A stretch of DNA of 64,000 nucleotides from the NCBI GenBank assembly GCA_019509785.1, contig JAEKLQ010000059.1, positions 1 to 64,000 on the forward strand, written 5' to 3'. Each line of letters opens with the position of its first letter. Position 1 is the stretch's first letter. This document shows positions 34,340 to 41,494 of this stretch, piece by piece. The notes under the pieces were generated by a model. It was not told where the DNA came from, did no database searches, and worked only from the letters and a program-made list of their open reading frames with translations. This stretch comes from Fibrobacterota bacterium. GTDB taxonomy: Bacteria; Fibrobacterota; Fibrobacteria; UBA11236. Both the position numbers and the translations under genes were made by a program.

Positions 34340-35572
34340 CGGCTCGCGATCCGTTTCCCGCGGATCGGCTCCCGGAAGGGAGAAGCGGTAATGCACCCAG
34401 GCCTGGATGCCGATGACCACGGGCACCAACAGGATGGCCGAAGCGACCGCCAAGAGCGCGAGGGGCCCCAGCGCCCGCCCGAAGGGCGCCGTTCCGATCA
34501 AGGCGATGGCGCAAAGCGCCAGCACCCGAGAGGTGGGACGGATGTAGGAACGATCCTCTTCATTCTCGGACATGATGCGGGTGAGGCCGAGGATGGCCAG
34601 GGGGATCACCGCCAGCGATAGGCAGAACAGCCAGGGGACGTCGCCCGGCAGGCTGCCGCCCATATGCCCGATCAACACCTTCACGCAAGCGCCCACGAAG
34701 CTCAAGGCGGCCAGGAGCGGAAAGTGCAGGAAGATGAGGGCCTGCATGTTATGGTAGCCGGGCTTGGTCTCCTGCTCGCTGGTCATGTCGAAATACAGCG
34801 ACCAGAGCAAGAAGGAGAGGAAGAGGGCCAAGGCCGCGGCGGCCCAGGCAGCCGGGCTGCGGTGCTTGGCTTCGCTTACCCCCGCGACCGTGCCGACGAT
34901 GCTCTCCGTGAGCACGATGATGGTGAAGAGCCCGAAACGTTCCACGAGCGCGGCGGAAGCGGAGAATACCTGCCCCCGCTCGCGCAACACGCCCACGATG
35001 GTGGGCCACCCCATCAATGGAGGCGAGATATCCACCAGGACCGCGGCGATCCAAAGCCCGGTCGCCAGGCGCGCGTGGCAAAAGGCCGAAGCGATCAACA
35101 GCGCCAATCCTATCAGATACCCGATGGTGAAGAACTTGCTGAAGACGCGATGGGAAGGATCGAAGAAGCCCACGCTCCACCACAAGTAGGTGACGATGGC
35201 TTGCGAAAAGGCGAAAGCGCAGGCGAGACCGCCGGTGCGGCCGGCGAAGGCGGCGGGAATGGCGATGGCGACCGCGGCGATGGCGAGCATCTGCAGGAAG
35301 GTCAGCACGCGCGTGCGGATGCCGTCGCTGCCGTGCAGATCATAGTATTGGCTGCCGTTGGTCCACGCCCAGAAGATGAGGGAGAAAAGCAGGAAGCAAA
35401 AACCCGCCACCGGCCAGGAGGGATGGGTCGAAAGTTGTTGGGTCAATTGGGAAATGGCGGCCACGAAGGAGAGATCGTAAAACAGCTCGAGCCAGCCGAT
35501 CTTCCGCTCGTGCAGGCGATCGTCGAAATTGCGCGGGGGACCCCACCAGAGGTTTCTATTACTTCCGGACAT
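34304..35572 (-). CDS. Low-temperature-requirement A (LtrA) family membrane protein
   Basis: A 422-residue inner-membrane protein with about eleven to twelve helices. The family signature is ERKIGWLELFYDLSFVAAI near the N-terminus, and later RFGLFTIIVLTESIVGTVAG, the repeat of the same motif (LFTIIxxGE-type), and LIFLHFPLLAALSFVG. LtrA was named from a Listeria cold-growth mutant; its transport substrate is not established. ATG 35572 (MSGSNRNLWW) is preferred, with GGAGAG upstream. The last 45 residues are charged and lie over the opposing gene's 3' end. Confidence 0.85.
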   Translation of the reverse strand: MSGSNRNLWWGPPRNFDDRLHERKIGWLELFYDLSFVAAISQLTQQLSTHPSWPVAGFCFLLFSLIFWAWTNGSQYYDLHGSDGIRTRVLTFLQMLAIAAVAIAIPAAFAGRTGGLACAFAFSQAIVTYLWWSVGFFDPSHRVFSKFFTIGYLIGLALLIASAFCHARLATGLWIAAVLVDISPPLMGWPTIVGVLRERGQVFSASAALVERFGLFTIIVLTESIVGTVAGVSEAKHRSPAAWAAAALALFLSFLLWSLYFDMTSEQETKPGYHNMQALIFLHFPLLAALSFVGACVKVLIGHMGGSLPGDVPWLFCLSLAVIPLAILGLTRIMSENEEDRSYIRPTSRVLALCAIALIGTAPFGRALGPLALLAVASAILLVPVVIGIQAWVHYRFSLPGADPRETDREPSAVPAERETQG

Positions 35573-35846
35573 GCCTACTCTCCACAGGGCCAAAAAGTAA
35601 CTCTTCGCGATAGCGTCCGCGCTATGGAGAACGTACCCGGCGGTACACTCGCAGTTCCGGGGGCAAGCATCCTATCCGCGCCCGGAAGCGGGATAAAGCC
35701 GATTTCGCATACATGGGCGCACTATTCGGATCTTGCGTGACAGGCGGAAACATTTTTACTTCCTTTCCGCACTAATTACGGCGAGGGGGAAACGCGCATG
35801 CGGAATCGGACTGCCCCCGTATCCAATCATCAACGGGGGAAATTTC

Positions 35847-36806
35847 ATGGGTAGGTTGAACGGATTAATCATTTCAATGTCGATCGCGGCCGTAATCGGC
35901 GCGACGGGCGAAAAGGCCGAAGCGGCCAGCGCGAAGGCGAAGGCGCGGGCCTACGTCGATACCGTGGATTACAAGCTGTCCACTTTCGACTACGGTCTTC
36001 AAGCCGGATCGTGGGGCGGCTATTGGTTCGAATACAGCGATATGAACTCGGCCGCGGCGAGCGACACCACCTTGCGGGGAAACTCGTATTTCACTGCCGG
36101 GGATTCCATCACCGGCGCGCCTTTTCCTAACAATGACACCAGCGGAGCCTATGATCCGCGCAGCTATACGCTTGATCGCACGGGAGATACCACCCTTCAT
36201 TCCTTCCACATGGGATTCGCCCTAGGCAATCGCAAACTGAGTTGCGGTACGGCCTGTAGCTACGACCCGTACATCGGCTGGGGGATGAACTTTTCCTATA
36301 GGACGCCGCCCGATGACACCGTCGATCTGACGGGTTCGACGGGGATTTCCTTCTGGGCCAAGGCCGATACGGATACCGCAGTGGTGAGTTTCAGCGTTGC
36401 GACCCTCGATTCCACGCCAGGCGCCGCCGATTATAGCCAGGTATTCAAAATCGGTCCGACCTGGGCGAAGTACACCTGCAAACTCGTCGCCTCGGCCGAG
36501 TTCGCGGAACCGTCCTATGCCGCCGTCAAGCCGTTCAATCCCGCGCGCGCGACCGGGATGGGTTGGAATTTCAGTAAGGGATTGAATGCCAAACACCCCA
36601 CCAACGGGATCGAAATCGACGATCTCGCCATCGACCATTGGACGGACTATCCCCCGGAAGACGGCATCCGCTCCGTGTCGCGCGCCTCGGCCGCGCATGC
36701 GGGCTGGCGCCTGCAAATCCAGGGATCGCAGATCCGGCTCGTCCGTCCCGACGGGGACCGCTTGCTTCCGCTCAACCTGAACGGCCGCGCCCTGCCGGCG
36801 CGCTGA
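35847..36806 (+). CDS. Secreted protein with a CBM11/CIA30-like carbohydrate-binding fold
   Basis: A 319-residue exported protein. The signal peptide (MGRLNGLIISMSIAAVIGATGEKAEAA) is followed by a beta-sandwich: YGLQAGSWGGYWFEYSDMNS, FHMGFALGNRKLSCGTACSY, VDLTGSTGISFWAKADTDTAVVSFSV, SQVFKIGPTWAKYTCKL and GIEIDDLAIDHW. The pattern of a buried strand GISFWAKA plus IDDLAI is typical of carbohydrate-binding modules of the CBM11/galactose-binding type. The short C-terminal WRLQIQGSQIRLVRPDG and LNLNGRALPAR could be a sorting signal. No catalytic domain is present. GGGGGAAA lies 5 bases before the ATG. Ligand unknown. Confidence 0.6.
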   Translation: MGRLNGLIISMSIAAVIGATGEKAEAASAKAKARAYVDTVDYKLSTFDYGLQAGSWGGYWFEYSDMNSAAASDTTLRGNSYFTAGDSITGAPFPNNDTSGAYDPRSYTLDRTGDTTLHSFHMGFALGNRKLSCGTACSYDPYIGWGMNFSYRTPPDDTVDLTGSTGISFWAKADTDTAVVSFSVATLDSTPGAADYSQVFKIGPTWAKYTCKLVASAEFAEPSYAAVKPFNPARATGMGWNFSKGLNAKHPTNGIEIDDLAIDHWTDYPPEDGIRSVSRASAAHAGWRLQIQGSQIRLVRPDGDRLLPLNLNGRALPAR

Positions 36807-36885
36807 GGGATAACGCCGCGGAAGCGGCCCATTCGCTTGCGCGCGCCCGGACCCATCCGGTCCGGGCCGCCTTCATCGGGATCCT

Positions 36886-37350
36886 ATGGCAAATGAACAA
36901 GAGGTCGGGGCCGCGCCCGGCATCGATCTGGTCGCGCGGATCCGGGCCAAGCGCACCCAAGTGGACGTTTGGTTGGCGCGCATGCGGCCCCGCAAGCGCC
37001 GCTTATTGAATACCACCATCATCGGAGGCGGGATTTCCGCCCTGCTCACCGCCGGCCCCGCGCTCGGCGGTAAACCTTTTACCGATTGGCTGACGGGCTC
37101 GCTTGCCCTTACCTCCCCGTCTTGGCGCTTGCTTTGCGGGATGGCTGCCGTCGCTTCCTGTTCGGCCGCCTTGGCTACGCAGATCATAAAGTCCAATAGC
37201 CTTGAGGAAAACCTGGCCAAAGCGCAGGGGTGCAGCGCCAAGCTCGAGATCCTCGAGCTGGCCCTGGCTGCGGGGCAAATCGACTTTAAGGCGGGCCTGG
37301 AAGAATTCGCGCGTTGCGCGGAATCGATCGCCTTCCTGCAAGGCGCCTAA
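36886..37350 (+). CDS. Two-helix membrane protein, unknown function
   Basis: A 154-residue protein with a charged N-terminal helix (DLVARIRAKRTQVDVWLARMRPRKRRLL), two likely membrane segments (NTTIIGGGISALLTAGPALGG and LLCGMAAVASCSAALATQII), and a C-terminal helical part (LAKAQGCSAKLEILELALAAGQIDFKAGLEEFARC). The layout recalls small cytosol-facing helical membrane proteins, such as those with SLATT-type domains, but I cannot assign a family. GGGATCCT precedes the ATG. It ends just before a perfect bidirectional hairpin. Confidence 0.55.
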   Translation: MANEQEVGAAPGIDLVARIRAKRTQVDVWLARMRPRKRRLLNTTIIGGGISALLTAGPALGGKPFTDWLTGSLALTSPSWRLLCGMAAVASCSAALATQIIKSNSLEENLAKAQGCSAKLEILELALAAGQIDFKAGLEEFARCAESIAFLQGA

Positions 37351-37351
37351 G

Positions 37352-37381
37352 TAACGGTCCCATGGATTTACGGGACCGTTA
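37352..37381. terminator. Hairpin between convergent genes
   Basis: TAACGGTCCC (37352-37361) pairs perfectly with GGGACCGTTA (37372-37381) around a 10-base loop. It sits exactly between the convergent stops at 37350 and 37391. The octamer ACGGTCCC also occurs at 33658, just after the pseudo-receiver gene. Confidence 0.6.
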
Positions 37382-37390
37382 AGGGCCGCT

Positions 37391-38563
37391 TCAGAAAGCG
37401 TGGTAGTCGAAGCCGACCGCGTAGACGAAGACGTGCTTCTTCTCGTCGGCGGTGGTAGCGAGGGCGGGGAAATCCGCTTTATCGGCGAGGCCGAAGTTCC
37501 CGGTCCAACCCAAGGTGATCCCGAAGTTCCGGCCTATTCCGTAGCGTCCTCCGACGCCCGTGGAGATGCTGTTCAAGGCGGGATTTTCGAGTTGGTAGGA
37601 AGCCTGGTCGGCCCCGGTGATGGTGTACTGGGCGCTCGCGCTCAGCTTCAACGGCAGCCGGTCCGAGGCGTATTCCAATCCCGCGGCGAACTCGTAACCA
37701 TCGTCATGCTGGTCCTCTATACCGCCCCAATCGGCCTGGCTGTTGAAGTAAACGTTCATGGAAAGATCGGCGCGCAAAACGGGCAGGATGCGGTAACCGG
37801 CGCCTAGCCCGAGAACCGCGGGCAGATCGCGATTGAATTTGGTTCCGGGCGCGCGCAGGACCGAGCGTAATTGCGCGATGTAGGCGTCACGGGTGCCCGG
37901 ATCATTCTTGAAAACCCCGTCCAGATTGAGTGAGGAACGCTGCACTTCCCATTCCAGGGGCACCACGGCTTCGTATCGCACGGCAAGGATCCAATCGGTG
38001 ATGTCGGTGCGGGCATAGAGGGTACGGGCGGCCAAGGAGGCCGAGAACCAGGGCCGCGGGGCGTAGCTGCCGCCCAAGGTGAACCCGTAATAGACGGACC
38101 GCAAGTAGGCGTCCGCATTCAGCTTCTGGGTTTGCAAATTGGTTTCGAGCGGAAAAGTGGTGGCCGAGCCTTTCTTATACTCGAGTTCGCCGCCGCCGCC
38201 GGGGAAGCTGAAGGCGGCGAATGCGGCCCAGTTATCCTTCTTGTAAACCGCGAACGCGGTCGGGTAGAGCGGGCTCACGATATCCGAGGTATAGGTGATC
38301 TTCCGGGCCGTGGCCGTAGGCGCGAAGCTTTGCTGGTTGAATTTGGCCACGGTTTGGTTGGAAAGCGATAATGACAGGCCGTCCTGAAGTTTAACGGCCC
38401 CGGCGGGATTATAGATGGATACGTCCGCGCCTTCGGTCGCCGCGTTCCGGCTCAAGTCGCGGATATATTCGGCGCTATTGTTGTTCCGGTTATCCACGCT
38501 ACCCGCGCGCGCGGCGGGAACCAGAGCAAGGGACATGGCCAGGGCGGGAAGCAGTGAGCGCAT
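37391..38563 (-). CDS. OMPP1/FadL/TodX-family outer-membrane transport protein
   Basis: A 390-residue outer-membrane beta-barrel for hydrophobic compounds. After the signal peptide (MRSLLPALAMSLALVPAARA) come NAATEGADVSIYNPAGAVKL, the hatch-region motif of FadL-like proteins (sA..iyyNPAG), then alternating beta-strands, ending in KKHVFVYAVGFDYHAF with a terminal Phe as expected for BamA recognition. It is divergent from the SGNH hydrolase lipoprotein gene (38716), a pairing also seen in Bacteroidetes, suggesting lipid release and uptake. AGGAGG lies before the ATG. Confidence 0.85.
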   Translation of the reverse strand: MRSLLPALAMSLALVPAARAGSVDNRNNNSAEYIRDLSRNAATEGADVSIYNPAGAVKLQDGLSLSLSNQTVAKFNQQSFAPTATARKITYTSDIVSPLYPTAFAVYKKDNWAAFAAFSFPGGGGELEYKKGSATTFPLETNLQTQKLNADAYLRSVYYGFTLGGSYAPRPWFSASLAARTLYARTDITDWILAVRYEAVVPLEWEVQRSSLNLDGVFKNDPGTRDAYIAQLRSVLRAPGTKFNRDLPAVLGLGAGYRILPVLRADLSMNVYFNSQADWGGIEDQHDDGYEFAAGLEYASDRLPLKLSASAQYTITGADQASYQLENPALNSISTGVGGRYGIGRNFGITLGWTGNFGLADKADFPALATTADEKKHVFVYAVGFDYHAF

Positions 38564-38684
38564 ATGGATATTCCTCCTGTCGTGGGGGGAGACGCGCCAT
38601 GAAGAGTCCTTGGCGCATCCCGTGGTAACCAGGCGGCGGGAAAATTAAATCTTAACGCGACTCTGTCAAAGTGCGCGGGAAAAC

Positions 38685-38690
38685 TATACT
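38685..38690 (+). promoter_or_regulatory. Candidate -10 of the SGNH lipoprotein gene
   Basis: TATACT lies 25 bases before ATG 38716. The 5' leader would hold the ribosome site CGGAGGGA. A matching -35 is weak (TGTCAA, spacing 15). Confidence 0.35.
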
Positions 38691-38715
38691 TTCCAGCTAA
38701 TCCGCGGAGGGACGC

Positions 38716-39957
38716 ATGCGCAGAGGATTACAAATACGGTTGATCACGATTCTCGCCGCTTCGGCGATGGTCGGATGTTTCGATAACTCGAGCGACGACA
38801 ACAACGGATCGGGGATTACCGCGCAATACTACGTGGCCGTGGGCAACAGCCTTACCGCCGGTTTCCAGAGCAACGGATTGCGTGCCGATTGGCAGAAAGA
38901 AAGCTATCCCGCCCTGATCGCGAAGCAAATGGGCGTGGACGCCGATTTCCAGATCCCTCTCGTGGATTCGCCCGGGATCGGGGGCAAGGTGGACGGGAAA
39001 ATCACCGAGCCTTTGACGCTGGATTCCACCGGCGCCATCGCGCCGACCAAATTCCTAGAGGTGGATCCGGCCACCCTGCTTTCCAACAAGACCCTGAACC
39101 GCCCTTATAACGACCTGGCCGTGCCGGGATGCACGACCCATGATTTCATCTTCGCTTCGGACAGCAGCACTTCCCAGGGGAACATCGGCCTCTTCAATAT
39201 CATCTTGCGCCCCGGCCTGGAAGGCGGCCTCAGCATGATGCGGCAGGCCATCCTGCTCCAGCCCACCGTTCTCACCATGTGGATCGGGAACAACGATATC
39301 CTGGCGGGAATCACCTCGGGTACGGTGATCGAAGGAACCACGGTGACTCCGGTGGCCGCCTACAAGCAGATGATGGACCTGGCCCTCGACACCTTGCTCC
39401 GGGAAACCCAGGCCCATATCTTCCTGGCCAACATCCCTTCCATCCCCACCATTCCTTTCGTGACCACCATCCCTACCTGGATTTTCAAACCCGACTTCAC
39501 CCCGGCCGTGGACACCAGCACCAAATTCCTCACGGAAGAGTCGAACGTGAAATATATCCTGCTACCGGCGCTCTCCTACATCCAAAGCAGCAAGATGGGG
39601 GTTCCCACCGCCTTGGGCGGCTCGGGCGTGAAAATCCCCGCCAGCCTGACCCTCACGGAAGAAGAAGCCGCCGCCGCCACCAGTCTGGTGGAAGGCTATA
39701 ACGCTTACCTCAAGGCGAAATGCGATGCCAATCCCACGCGCCTGACCCTGGTGGACATAAACGCTTTGCTCGAGAAGTTGCTAAAGGGCGAAATCGCCGG
39801 CCTCTCCGGTACCTTCCCGCTCCTCGATCCTACCCATAGCGCCTTCAGCCTGGATGGAGTCCATCCCAACGCGAAGGGATACCAGCAGGTGGCCAACGCC
39901 TATATCGACGCCATCAATTCGGCCCTGGGCAAGAACTACAGCCACGTCGGCGGATAA
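38716..39957 (+). CDS. SGNH/GDSL-type hydrolase lipoprotein
   Basis: A 413-residue surface or periplasmic esterase/lipase. The signal peptide ends at Cys21 (SAMVGC), followed by an Asp/Asn/Ser-rich tether. Block I is VAVGNSLTAGFQ with the nucleophile Ser45, Block II is in the PGCTTHDF region, Block III is WIGNNDIL, and Block V is SLDGVHPNAKGY with the Asp-x-x-His pair near residue 380. The insertion between Blocks III and V is long. The divergent neighbour is a FadL-like barrel. Acyl-ester hydrolysis at the cell surface with uptake of released lipid is the inferred role. CGGAGGGA precedes the ATG. Confidence 0.88.
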   Translation: MRRGLQIRLITILAASAMVGCFDNSSDDNNGSGITAQYYVAVGNSLTAGFQSNGLRADWQKESYPALIAKQMGVDADFQIPLVDSPGIGGKVDGKITEPLTLDSTGAIAPTKFLEVDPATLLSNKTLNRPYNDLAVPGCTTHDFIFASDSSTSQGNIGLFNIILRPGLEGGLSMMRQAILLQPTVLTMWIGNNDILAGITSGTVIEGTTVTPVAAYKQMMDLALDTLLRETQAHIFLANIPSIPTIPFVTTIPTWIFKPDFTPAVDTSTKFLTEESNVKYILLPALSYIQSSKMGVPTALGGSGVKIPASLTLTEEEAAAATSLVEGYNAYLKAKCDANPTRLTLVDINALLEKLLKGEIAGLSGTFPLLDPTHSAFSLDGVHPNAKGYQQVANAYIDAINSALGKNYSHVGG

Positions 39958-39978
39958 CCGATCCCTACGGCGGGGTTC

Positions 39979-39984
39979 TATATT
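39979..39984 (+). promoter_or_regulatory. Candidate -10 element giving a leaderless mRNA
   Basis: TATATT ends 7 bases before ATG 39992; there is no ribosome-site-like sequence in between. Confidence 0.4.
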
Positions 39985-39991
39985 TCCCGCC

Positions 39992-40462
39992 ATGGCGGAC
40001 AAGGCGGGCGGTGGCTTTTTCGTACGGTTGGGCGGGTGGCTGAAATCCAGCCGCCCCACGGTGACCTGGATCTATTGCAGCGCCATCCTGTTCCCGATGG
40101 CGTTCGCCCTGGTGGCGGCCCTTATCCTCCGGTACCGGCATCCGGAGTCGGCGCAAGGTTCCTTGGGATTCTTCGCCGTTTTCTACCTGTCGCTCATGGT
40201 GACCCTGGCTTCGGTCCCCCGTTCCATCATCCCCATCCTCTTGATCTGGTTGGCGGTCGCCCGCTTTAAGCCGGATTGGGATGAGCGTCGCTGGATCCGC
40301 TACGTCGGATTGTTCCTGCTGATGTTCCTGGCCGTGTCCGCCCACGCCCTGGCCTACCGCAACGGCTTCAACGTGCCGTGGCTCATCAGCGGATGGCTGT
40401 CCATCGCATTGCCGCGCATAGCCTTTCCGATGCTTAGGGAAGGCCTGGGAAAGCCGGCTTAA
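39992..40462 (+). CDS. Small multi-helix membrane protein, unknown function
   Basis: A 156-residue protein with four likely membrane helices: VTWIYCSAILFPMAFALVAALIL, LGFFAVFYLSLMVTLASVP, SIIPILLIWLAVARF and YVGLFLLMFLAVSAHALA. A final amphipathic segment follows. The family is not recognised. A -10-like element 7 bases before the ATG suggests a leaderless transcript. The next two unknown genes follow after 16 and 2 bases, so the three form a probable operon. Confidence 0.65.
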   Translation: MADKAGGGFFVRLGGWLKSSRPTVTWIYCSAILFPMAFALVAALILRYRHPESAQGSLGFFAVFYLSLMVTLASVPRSIIPILLIWLAVARFKPDWDERRWIRYVGLFLLMFLAVSAHALAYRNGFNVPWLISGWLSIALPRIAFPMLREGLGKPA

Positions 40463-40478
40463 GGCGCGAACGGAACCG

Positions 40479-41000
40479 ATGGCCACGCAGAAGGAATTGA
40501 TCGCCTTCAACCGGCTCATGGCCGAAGTGGAAGAGCGGCTGCAAGCGGAGCGGCGGCTGCATGTGGAATACGTGCAGGTCCTGACCGCGGCGATGAAGGC
40601 GTTCGACGAGCCCAATCCCGAAAAGCTTTGCGGACTCGGGCTCACCGCGGAAGACGTGCTCTCCAAGCTGGCGGATTATCCCTTCGACGCTCCGGTAATC
40701 CTGGGATCCGTGGAGGCTCCCGACGTGCAGATTCCCGGCGGGATGGGTCGCATCCGCGCGGCCTTGGGCCGGGCGGCGGGCGAGGAATGGAAAATCCTTT
40801 CGCATCCCGCGGATCCTTTTCCTTCCGATCCTTACGCGCATAACGAGGCCGATGACGTGGACCTGGATTTGTCCAACGGGGCGTTGTACCATGATCGCCA
40901 ATACGTGCATACCTTGTTCCGGAAGGACTTGGCTGCCTTCCGGGCCAGGGTGTCGGCGGAATACCCGGGGGTGCGACTTCCCCCCATGAAGGAAACCTGA
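40479..41000 (+). CDS. Uncharacterised cytosolic protein
   Basis: A 173-residue acidic protein, no known family. It begins with a helical region (LIAFNRLMAEVEERLQAERRLHVEYVQVLTAAMKAF, possible coiled coil). An alpha/beta part follows with DAPVILGSVEAPDVQIPGG and an Asp-rich loop ADDVDLDLSNGALYHDRQY. The gene follows the small membrane protein and precedes another unknown by 2 bases, so it likely acts with them. Confidence 0.65.
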   Translation: MATQKELIAFNRLMAEVEERLQAERRLHVEYVQVLTAAMKAFDEPNPEKLCGLGLTAEDVLSKLADYPFDAPVILGSVEAPDVQIPGGMGRIRAALGRAAGEEWKILSHPADPFPSDPYAHNEADDVDLDLSNGALYHDRQYVHTLFRKDLAAFRARVSAEYPGVRLPPMKET

Positions 41001-41002
41001 GC

Positions 41003-41434
41003 ATGGACGCCGCGATCGTTTTCCGCACCGAGCCCCGCAGTTTCAAGTTGGCCTTCCAGGACGAGGCCGCGGTCAATATCGCCGAGATCAACGACGAGAT
41101 CCTGGATTCGGTGGGGAAGTACGGCGAGCGCGCCGTGCTGGGCTATACGAAAAAGGGCCGCGCGGTCACCTTCGAAGAGCTGGCCCGCAACGGCATCACT
41201 TCGGATTTGCCGAGCGACGGAAGCTCCGCCCTGCGCATCCTTACCTTCGACTTCAAGGAAGAAAAGCTATTCGTGCTGGACCGGCAATCCGCCGTGCCGC
41301 TGGCGCGCTTGCGCCTGACCGTGGCTTATCGCGCCGTTCCGGCCGAGCCGGCCGCCGCTCCCGAAGCCAAGCCCCTGGACCCCGAGGATGACGATTATAC
41401 CTTGGACGTGTTCGTGAAGCGTAAGGAAGACTGA
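41003..41434 (+). CDS. Uncharacterised cytosolic protein
   Basis: A 143-residue protein, no known family. The start AIVFRTEPRSFKLAFQDEAAVNIAEINDEILDSVGKYG and RILTFDFKEEKLFVLDRQSAVPLARLRL suggest an alpha/beta fold. An Ala/Pro-rich linker and an acidic end DPEDDDYTLDVFVKRKED close it. It starts 2 bases after the preceding gene's stop, so translation is coupled. It forms an operon with 39992-41000. Confidence 0.65.
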   Translation: MDAAIVFRTEPRSFKLAFQDEAAVNIAEINDEILDSVGKYGERAVLGYTKKGRAVTFEELARNGITSDLPSDGSSALRILTFDFKEEKLFVLDRQSAVPLARLRLTVAYRAVPAEPAAAPEAKPLDPEDDDYTLDVFVKRKED

Positions 41435-41462
41435 CCCGAATCCATGGATGCGCCCACACCAG

Positions 41463-41488
41463 CCCACGCGCCCGGGCCGGCTCGTGGG
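41463..41488. terminator. Weak hairpin between convergent genes
   Basis: CCCACG (41463-41468) pairs with CGTGGG (41483-41488) around a GC-rich loop, between the convergent stops at 41434 and 41495. No T-run is present. Confidence 0.3.
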
Positions 41489-41494
41489 ACGGGG

